From CAVPGH01 sp046726955 (GTDB lineage: Bacteria; Acidobacteriota; Vicinamibacteria; Fen-336): 6,438 nucleotides of DNA. This document shows, piece by piece, positions 1 through 6,438 of this stretch; the first letter of the stretch is position 1; the number at the start of each line of letters is the position of its first letter. Position numbers and translations under genes: made by a program. Location of the stretch: positions 1 to 6,438 of the forward strand of contig JBKPBQ010000479.1 in the NCBI GenBank assembly GCA_046726955.1, given 5' to 3'. The notes under the pieces are model-generated. The model had not been told where the DNA came from. It was given only the letters and a program-made list of their open reading frames with translations, and ran no database searches.

Positions 1-2868
<2,868 letters not shown>

Positions 2869-2884
2869 CCTTCAGCCACCTAGA

Positions 2885-2901
2885 GGGGCGCTATCCGCCC
2901 C
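2885..2901 (-). promoter_or_regulatory. GC hairpin just upstream of the rpoB start
   Basis: On the transcript, GGGGCG, a 5-nt loop GATAG and CGCCCC form a perfect 6-bp stem ending 16 nt before the rpoB ATG. A second GGGGCG copy (2920-2915) could pair with the same CGCCCC, giving a mutually exclusive longer-loop hairpin. There is no U-tract after it, so it is not a standard terminator. A role in rpoB translation or transcript processing is possible but inferred. Confidence 0.4.
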
Positions 2902-2979
2902 ATAAATGAGGACGCGCCCCGAGGAGACACACATCCCTTCGGAGCTCGCGTCCGTTCGTGAGAGAGGCCCTGAGATCAA

Positions 2980-3005
2980 CCGTTCGTGCTCGCTCGCAGG
3001 AACGG
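2980..3005 (-). promoter_or_regulatory. Hairpin immediately after the rplL stop codon
   Basis: Starting at the base after the rplL TAG, the transcript forms CCGTTC paired with GAACGG, then a C-C mismatch, then TGC paired with GCA around a 6-nt loop GAGCGA. The following bases (TTGATC) are not a U-run, so this is not a clear intrinsic terminator. In E. coli the rplL-rpoB spacer holds an attenuator and an RNase III site that set the ribosomal-protein to polymerase ratio. A similar role here is an inference from position only. Confidence 0.4.
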
Positions 3006-3392
3006 CTACTTGATCTCGACCGTCGCCCCCACTTCCTCGAACTTCTTCTTGATCGTCGCCGCCTCTTCCTTGGACACGCCCTCCTTCACGACCTTGGGCG
3101 CCCCGTCCACGAGGTCCTTGGCCTCCTTGAGGCCGAGGCTCGTCACCTCGCGCACGACCTTGATGACGTTGATCTTCTTGTCGCCGGCGCTCGTGAGGTG
3201 AACCGCGAACTCGGTCTGCTCCTCGGCCGCCGCCGCCGCGCCGGGCGCAGCCCCGCCCGCCGCCGCCACCATCACCGGAGCCGCGGCCGCCGCCGAAACT
3301 CCCCACTTCGCCTCGAGCGTCTTCACCAGCTCAGCCACCTGCATCACGGTGAGGGAGCTCAAGTCGTTCGCGATCGCCTGAATGTCAGCCAT
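3006..3392 (-). CDS. rplL: 50S ribosomal protein L7/L12
   Basis: This is the multicopy ribosomal stalk protein that recruits and stimulates the translational GTPases (EF-Tu, EF-G, IF2, RF3). The 128-residue product has the family layout: an N-terminal dimerisation and L10-binding segment (about 1-33), an Ala/Gly/Pro-rich flexible hinge (about 34-59), and a C-terminal factor-binding domain (about 60-128) with the typical DKKINVIKVVREVTSLGLKE stretch and a final GATVEIK. Length is normal (E. coli has about 120 residues). ATG at 3392 is preceded by a purine-rich GGAAGAAGGG with a plausible spacing. It lies 55 nt after rplJ, its stalk partner, and 137 nt before rpoB. No anomaly is seen. Confidence 0.98.
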   Translation of the reverse strand: MADIQAIANDLSSLTVMQVAELVKTLEAKWGVSAAAAAPVMVAAAGGAAPGAAAAAEEQTEFAVHLTSAGDKKINVIKVVREVTSLGLKEAKDLVDGAPKVVKEGVSKEEAATIKKKFEEVGATVEIK

Positions 3393-3447
3393 CTGTCAGT
3401 TCCCTTCTTCCTCTCTCGATAACCGCCCGATACGATTTCTTCCGTCC

Positions 3448-3981
3448 CTATGAAAGCTCCTTGCCCTCGAGCTTGTCCTGGTGCGCCTTCAGCACCCGCA
3501 CCGTCTGCGTGGCCGGCGTGCCCAGGAGCCTCACGAGCTGCGTGGCCGGGGCCTGCAGCAGGCCCAGCAGCTTCGCCCGCAGCTCGGGCAGGCCCGGCAT
3601 CGTGGAGAGGGCCTTCACCCCCGCCGCGTCCAGGACGTCCGTGCCCGACACCAGGCCGCCCTTCAAGGACAGCGCCGGATGGTCCTTGGCGAAGTCCACG
3701 AGGACCTTGGCCAGCGCCACCGGGTCGTCTCCCGTGTAGGCGATGCCTGTCGTCCCCTCGAACTTCGCCTGGAGCTTTTCGAGCGGCGTGTCCTTCACCG
3801 CCCGGAGGGCCAGGGAGTTCTTCACCACCCGGTAGCGCGAGCCCGCCTGCTTCACCTTCCGGCGGAACTCGGTGACCGCGGGGACGCTGAGTCCCTTGAA
3901 GTCCACGAGCACCGCGTGGGCAGAGGCCTTGAACTCGCCGTGGAGCTCGTCGATCAGTTCCTGCTTTTCCGTGCGATTCAT
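3448..3981 (-). CDS. rplJ: 50S ribosomal protein L10
   Basis: L10 anchors the L7/L12 dimers to the 23S rRNA beside L11 at the GTPase-associated centre. The 177-residue product has the N-terminal rRNA-binding domain, including VLVDFKGLSV and YRVVKNSLALRA, and a C-terminal L7/L12-binding helix (about 132-172). That helix contains two copies of PATQxVRxL at 145-153 and 156-164 with an 11-residue period, which fits docking of several L12 dimers. ATG at 3981 is 12 nt after the rplA stop, with GGAAGAGG just upstream. In many bacteria a long L10-binding leader sits before this gene; here there is no space for one. The identification is secure. Confidence 0.97.
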   Translation of the reverse strand: MNRTEKQELIDELHGEFKASAHAVLVDFKGLSVPAVTEFRRKVKQAGSRYRVVKNSLALRAVKDTPLEKLQAKFEGTTGIAYTGDDPVALAKVLVDFAKDHPALSLKGGLVSGTDVLDAAGVKALSTMPGLPELRAKLLGLLQAPATQLVRLLGTPATQTVRVLKAHQDKLEGKELS

Positions 3982-3993
3982 GTCCTCTTCCCG

Positions 3994-4701
3994 TTAGGCG
4001 TGGTCTTCGACCGACGTGAGGTCCACTCGGACGCCGGGACCCATCGTCGACGAGAGCGCGATCGACCTCACGTACTTGCCCTTGGCCGCCGCCGGCTTCG
4101 CCTTGATCACGCTGTCGATGAGCGTCTTGGCGTTGTCCAGCAGCTTGTCCGGCCCGAACGAGACCTTGCCGATGGGGGCGTGGATGATCGCCGTCTTGTC
4201 CACCCGGTACTCGACCTTGCCCGCCTTGATCTCCTTGACCGCCTTGCCCACCTCGAAGGTGACGGTGCCCGTCTTCGGGTTCGGCATGAGGCCGCGGGGC
4301 CCCAGCACCTTCCCCAGGCGTCCCACGGACTTCATCATCTCGGGAGTGGCCACGATCGCGTCGTAGTCCAGCCAGTTCTCCTGCTGGATCTTGGCGACCA
4401 TGTCCTCGCCGCCCACGAAGTCGGCCCCCGCGTCCTGGGCTTCCTTCAGTTTCTCACCGGACGCGATCACGAGCACGCGCTTGGTCTTGCCTCCGAGGCC
4501 GTGGGGCAGGATGACGGTGCCGCGCACCATCTGGTCGGCGTGCTTGGGGTCCACGCCCAGGCGCACCGCCACCTCCACCGTCTCGTCGAACTTGGCGAAC
4601 GCGGTCTTCGTGACCGTGGCCACCGCCTCCGGCAGCGGGTAGTGCGGCTTCTGGGCCGCCGCCTCCTTGGCCTTCTTGTAGTTCTTTCCGACTCGTCTCA
4701 T
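3994..4701 (-). CDS. rplA: 50S ribosomal protein L1
   Basis: L1 forms the mobile L1 stalk with 23S rRNA helices 76-78 at the E site, and in many bacteria it represses translation of its own operon. The 235-residue product is full length for the family. It shows FDETVE (38-43), the signature GLMPNPKTGT (137-146), and the C-terminal RNA-binding LSSTMGPGV (217-224). ATG at 4701 follows a strong AAGGAG with 4-nt spacing. It is separated from rplK by 110 nt, unusually long for this compact cluster, and that gap carries a candidate L1-binding RNA element. Only 12 nt separate it from rplJ. Confidence 0.98.
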   Translation of the reverse strand: MRRVGKNYKKAKEAAAQKPHYPLPEAVATVTKTAFAKFDETVEVAVRLGVDPKHADQMVRGTVILPHGLGGKTKRVLVIASGEKLKEAQDAGADFVGGEDMVAKIQQENWLDYDAIVATPEMMKSVGRLGKVLGPRGLMPNPKTGTVTFEVGKAVKEIKAGKVEYRVDKTAIIHAPIGKVSFGPDKLLDNAKTLIDSVIKAKPAAAKGKYVRSIALSSTMGPGVRVDLTSVEDHA

Positions 4702-4711
4702 CTCTCTCCTT

Positions 4712-4767
4712 CGGTGATCGGCGACCCGCCGCGATCGTCCTCCGCGGCCCGCTTCTCCCTCCCACCG
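4712..4767 (-). promoter_or_regulatory. Candidate L1-binding mRNA operator in the rplK-rplA gap
   Basis: The transcript reads CGGTGGGAGGG (from 4767), then a hairpin GCCGCG, 9-nt loop, CGCGGC (4748-4728), then GATCACCG ending at 4712. CGGTG and CACCG close an outer helix directly against the rplA AAGGAG ribosome site. GGTGGGAGG matches the conserved 23S stretch at the base of the L1 stalk, which closes with ACCACC. Known L1 autoregulation works through mRNA mimicry of that site. The fold was drawn by eye, and the regulatory role is inferred. Confidence 0.45.
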
Positions 4768-4811
4768 TCTCGGCCGACTCCCCGAGCAGTGGTTCGTTCA
4801 CGCCCACTCGG

Positions 4812-5231
4812 CTATCCGACCTCCACGCCCATGCTCCGGGCCGTACCGAGCACGGTGTTGATCGCGGCCTTCAGGTCCGCGGCGGTGAGGTCGGGCATCT
4901 TGAGCTTCGCGATGGCCTCGACCTGCTTCATCGTGATCTTGCCGACCTTCGTCTTGTTCGGCTCGCCGCTTCCCTTGGCGATCCCCGCCTCGCGCTTGAT
5001 GAGCACGGCCACCGGCGGCGTCTTCGTGATGAACGTGTAGGAGCGGTCGGCGTAGACCGTGATCACCACGGGGATGATCAGGCCCTCGTCCTTGGCCGTC
5101 TTCGCGTTGAAGGCCTTGCAGAAGTCCATGATGTTGACCCCGGCCTGGCCGAGGGCGGGGCCCACGGGCGGCGCGGGCGTCGCCTTCCCCGCGGGGATCT
5201 GCAGCTTGATCTGTCCGACCACCTTCTTCAT
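4812..5231 (-). CDS. rplK: 50S ribosomal protein L11
   Basis: L11 binds 23S rRNA at the GTPase-associated centre, is the target region of thiopeptide antibiotics, and is needed for RelA-type stringent factor activation. The 139-residue product (family norm about 141) has the N-terminal domain with PAPPVGPALGQAGVNIMDFC, including the conserved proline pair at 21-22, a KTPP stretch in the linker, and the C-terminal RNA-binding domain with KVGKITMKQV and a GTARSMGV ending. ATG at 5231 starts 3 nt after the nusG stop. The ribosome site, GGAGAAG inside the end of nusG, is loosely spaced, so translational coupling to nusG is likely. No anomaly is seen. Confidence 0.98.
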   Translation of the reverse strand: MKKVVGQIKLQIPAGKATPAPPVGPALGQAGVNIMDFCKAFNAKTAKDEGLIIPVVITVYADRSYTFITKTPPVAVLIKREAGIAKGSGEPNKTKVGKITMKQVEAIAKLKMPDLTAADLKAAINTVLGTARSMGVEVG

Positions 5232-5234
5232 TGC

Positions 5235-5807
5235 TTACAGCTTCTCCACTTGCAGGAAGTCCAGCTCCACCGGCGTCGACCGGCCGAAGATGGTGACCAT
5301 GACCTTCAGGGTGTTGCGGTCGAGGTTGACCTCCTCCACCACCCCCTGGAAGTTCGAGAACGGGCCGTCGATGATGCGGACGCCCTCGCCGCGCTCGAAC
5401 GTGTACTTCGGCTTCGGCTTCTCGATCGACTCCTTGACCTGGTTGAAGATCTGGTCCGCCTCCTCCTGCGAGAGGGGGACGGGCCGGTTGCCGGAGCCCA
5501 CGAAGCCCGTGACCTTGGGCGTGTTCTTCACGAGGTGCCAGGTCGAGTCCGGGATCTTCTTCCCGTCCCCTCCTTCCTCGGTCTCGATCTCGACCAGGAT
5601 GTAGCCGGGGAAGAAGCGGGTCGCGGTCTGGACCTTCTTGCCCGCCTTCATCTCCACGACCTCTTCGGTCGGGATCTCGATGCGGCCGATCTGGTCCTCG
5701 AGCCCGTAGGCCTTCGCCCGCTGGAGAAGGCTCTCGGACACCTTCTTCTCGAACCCCGAGTAGGTGTGGACGATGTACCACTGCTTGGACGTGACGGTGG
5801 CGTTCAA
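5235..5807 (-). CDS. nusG: Transcription termination/antitermination protein NusG
   Basis: NusG binds the RNA polymerase clamp through its NGN domain and contacts Rho or ribosomal S10 through its KOW domain. The 190-residue product shows WYIVHTYSGFEKKV (10-23), FFPGYILVEI (65-74) and WHLVKNTPKVTGFVG (90-104) of the NGN domain, and a C-terminal KOW domain (about 137-190) with FERGEGVRIIDGPFSNFQG. The start is a TTG at 5807, because no ATG or GTG lies between it and the first conserved residues. AAGAGG overlapping the secE stop gives a 9-nt spacing. A short acidic, glycine-rich insert (about 76-87) precedes the conserved Trp-His. It sits 6 nt after secE and 3 nt before rplK. Confidence 0.96.
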   Translation of the reverse strand: MNATVTSKQWYIVHTYSGFEKKVSESLLQRAKAYGLEDQIGRIEIPTEEVVEMKAGKKVQTATRFFPGYILVEIETEEGGDGKKIPDSTWHLVKNTPKVTGFVGSGNRPVPLSQEEADQIFNQVKESIEKPKPKYTFERGEGVRIIDGPFSNFQGVVEEVNLDRNTLKVMVTIFGRSTPVELDFLQVEKL

Positions 5808-5813
5808 CGTTAC

Positions 5814-6146
5814 TTACCTCTTCAGCACCTGCGACAGGACGCGCGAGAACATGATGTCCAGACCCCAGAGGTAGAACCCGAAGAAGACCGTGGTCGCCAT
5901 CACCACGACCGTCGTGGAGTAGACCTCCTTGCGGCCGGGCCAGGTCACTTTCTTGAGCTCGGAGCGCACCTCGGACAGGAACGTCCGAAGCTGGCGCCAC
6001 TTGCTCGGGAGCCAGCCGATGGCCTGAGCGAGGGGCCCCGGCTCGCCCGAGCCGGAGCGAGACTCCGACCGCGCGGCCTTCTCGGCCCTCTTCTCGGCCT
6101 TCTCGGCCTTCTCTACCTTTTCGTCTTCAGCGACGGCCATCTTCAT
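5814..6146 (-). CDS. secE: Preprotein translocase subunit SecE
   Basis: SecE clamps SecY in the inner-membrane SecYEG translocon. The 110-residue product is the single-membrane-segment type. The conserved amphipathic region FLSEVRSELKKVTWPGRKEV spans 56-75, and one hydrophobic membrane segment lies at about 77-97. Ahead of these is a charged, low-complexity N-terminal extension (about 7-37) built of Glu-Lys-Ala repeats and Ser/Arg, which makes it longer than the shortest SecE proteins (about 60-65 residues). Two in-frame ATGs exist: 6146 (GGAG spacing 3 nt) and 6140 (spacing 9 nt). The second has the better spacing and would give 108 residues. It follows tRNA-Trp by 37 nt and leads directly into nusG. 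Confidence 0.95.
   Translation of the reverse strand: MKMAVAEDEKVEKAEKAEKRAEKAARSESRSGSGEPGPLAQAIGWLPSKWRQLRTFLSEVRSELKKVTWPGRKEVYSTTVVVMATTVFFGFYLWGLDIMFSRVLSQVLKR
6079..6117. repeat. 9-bp tandem repeat inside secE
   Basis: On the + strand the unit TTCTCGGCC occurs at 6079-6087, 6091-6099 and 6100-6108, with a degenerate copy (TTCTCTACC) at 6109-6117 and a CTC triplet after the first. In secE this encodes the Val-Glu-Lys, Ala-Glu-Lys, Ala-Glu-Lys, Arg, Ala-Glu-Lys part of the charged N-terminal extension. The in-frame unit length means that expansion or loss would only alter the extension length. Confidence 0.8.
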
Positions 6147-6155
6147 CGACTCCAG

Positions 6156-6438
6156 TCAGAAGCCTTTTCGGCGGTGGCCCGAGTGGCAGGCCAGGAGGGA
6201 CTCGAACCCCCAACCCCCGGTTTTGGAGACCGGTGCTCCACCAATTGAGCTACTGGCCTTCGATAAGCAGGGGGGTGCTGCGCCGCCCCCCCCTGACCCC
6301 CCGCTCGCTCCGCGGGAGTGAATCCCGCTTCGCTCGCAGCTGTCTTCCCCTCCCTTCGTTTCCTTATGCGCCGTGTGCTTGCGGCAGAAGCGGCAGTACT
6401 TGCTGAGCTCCAGCCGCTCCGTCGTCTTCTTCTTGTTC
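6156..6438 (-). CDS. rpmG: 50S ribosomal protein L33, 5' end cut by the window; frame open through tRNA-Trp
   Basis: L33 is a small large-subunit protein near the E site. The in-frame residues from 6437 read NKKKTTERLELSKYCRFCRKH followed by TAHKETK, which is the C-terminal half of a zinc-binding (cysteine-type) L33; its second CxxC is present (CRFC), and the first pair would lie outside the window. Family members usually stop at or just after HKETK, here ending at 6354. In this sequence no stop occurs there in any frame. The frame continues through the GC-rich spacer and the whole tRNA-Trp gene to a TGA at 6158-6156, adding 65 residues of Gly/Ser-rich, non-conserved protein. The end coordinate given is that literal stop; the conserved gene covers 6354-6438 only. 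Confidence 0.8.
   Translation of the reverse strand, partial: NKKKTTERLELSKYCRFCRKHTAHKETKGGEDSCERSGIHSRGASGGSGGGGAAPPCLSKASSSIGGAPVSKTGGWGFESLLACHSGHRRKGF
6184..6259 (-). tRNA. trnW: tRNA-Trp (anticodon CCA)
   Basis: A complete 76-nt tRNA is visible. The acceptor AGGCCAG pairs with CTGGCCT, the D stem GCTC with GAGC, and the anticodon stem CCGGT with ACCGG around the loop CTCCAAA. The anticodon CCA is at 6226-6224. The variable loop is 5 nt, and the T arm has GGGGG, the loop TTCGAGT and CCCTC with one G-T wobble. The discriminator is G and the 3' CCA is encoded (6186-6184). It decodes UGG. Its place between rpmG and secE is conserved in several phyla and implies release from a longer mRNA by RNase P and 3' processing. 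Confidence 0.97.
6268..6295 (-). repeat. G/C-run hairpin just upstream of tRNA-Trp
   Basis: The transcript forms a perfect 8-bp stem, CAGGGGGG with CCCCCCTG, around a 12-nt GC-rich loop. It ends 8 nt before the 5' end of the tRNA. CTTATCGA follows rather than a U-tract, so it is not a classical terminator. A second GGGGGG run just 5' of it (6304-6299) could compete for the same C-run. It could guide processing before the tRNA or belong to a dispersed palindromic repeat. Confidence 0.5.
6312..6328. repeat. Inverted repeat GCGGGA/TCCCGC flanked by GAGCGAGC-like motifs
   Basis: A 6-bp perfect inverted repeat with a 5-nt spacer lies in the rpmG-tRNA spacer. On the minus strand it is flanked by GCGAGCGAAGC on one side and GGAGCGAGCGG on the other, as imperfect direct repeats. 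Together with the G/C hairpin next to it, this looks like a small GC-rich repetitive element. Copies elsewhere in the genome cannot be seen from this window. Confidence 0.5.

Noticed and set aside
2895..2960. Possible promoter before rpoB (TTTATG as a -10-like box)
   Set aside because: No -35-like sequence is found at 16-18 nt upstream, and the surrounding bases are GC-rich hairpin arms.
3481..5040. 519-codon plus-strand open frame opposite rplJ, rplA and rplK
   Set aside because: It spans three conserved antisense genes and their gaps; composition and lack of motifs mark it as a shadow of GC-rich codon use.
4798..6000. 400-codon minus-strand frame overlapping secE, nusG and rplK in another phase
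   Set aside because: The Arg/Gly/Pro/His-rich translation is an out-of-phase shadow of the true genes.
5250..6248. 332-codon plus-strand open frame over nusG, secE and the tRNA
   Set aside because: It is antisense to conserved nusG and secE and ends inside the tRNA-Trp gene; no protein-like features.
6268..6295. Intrinsic terminator after rpmG
   Set aside because: The 8-bp GC stem lacks a following U-tract, and co-transcription with the tRNA and secE is more likely.

Overview
The window is a high-GC bacterial housekeeping locus read entirely from the minus strand: the core rpmG, tRNA-Trp, secE, nusG, rplK, rplA, rplJ, rplL, rpoB cluster. Both ends are cut: rpmG lacks its 5' part at 6438 and rpoB runs off at base 1. 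The RpoB protein carries an eight-cysteine insert right after the N-terminal 'VDYSIGNWECKCG' stretch and uses DQTNPL in the rifampicin region. From memory of RpoB families this most resembles Acidobacteriota, although a related high-GC lineage such as Methylomirabilota/Rokubacteria cannot be excluded. The lineage call is an inference, because no search was run.

Layout in transcription order, from high to low coordinate. The tail of L33 (rpmG) is at the right edge. A GC-rich, hairpin-rich spacer follows, then tRNA-Trp(CCA) at 6259-6184. SecE, NusG and L11 are packed with gaps of 6 and 3 nt. A 110-nt structured gap, with a candidate L1 translational operator, precedes L1. L10 follows L1 after only 12 nt. 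L7/L12 comes 55 nt later. A 137-nt spacer with two hairpins leads to rpoB, of which 956 codons are in the window. No stretch over 300 bases lacks a gene. I saw no convincing promoter or U-tailed terminator in any gap, so the block is probably one transcript initiated upstream of the window, with internal RNA structures adjusting output.

Together these genes supply the L7/L12 stalk and its base (L10, L11), the L1 stalk, a large-subunit protein (L33), the tryptophan tRNA, the essential SecYEG subunit SecE, the elongation factor NusG and the beta subunit of RNA polymerase. The region is ordinary in content, and I found no undescribed system. The points worth checking are the rpmG frame that stays open through the tRNA gene, the cysteine-rich RpoB insert, a 23S-like L1 operator candidate between rplK and rplA, the lack of room for an L10 leader before rplJ, and the hairpins and in-frame mini-ORF before rpoB.
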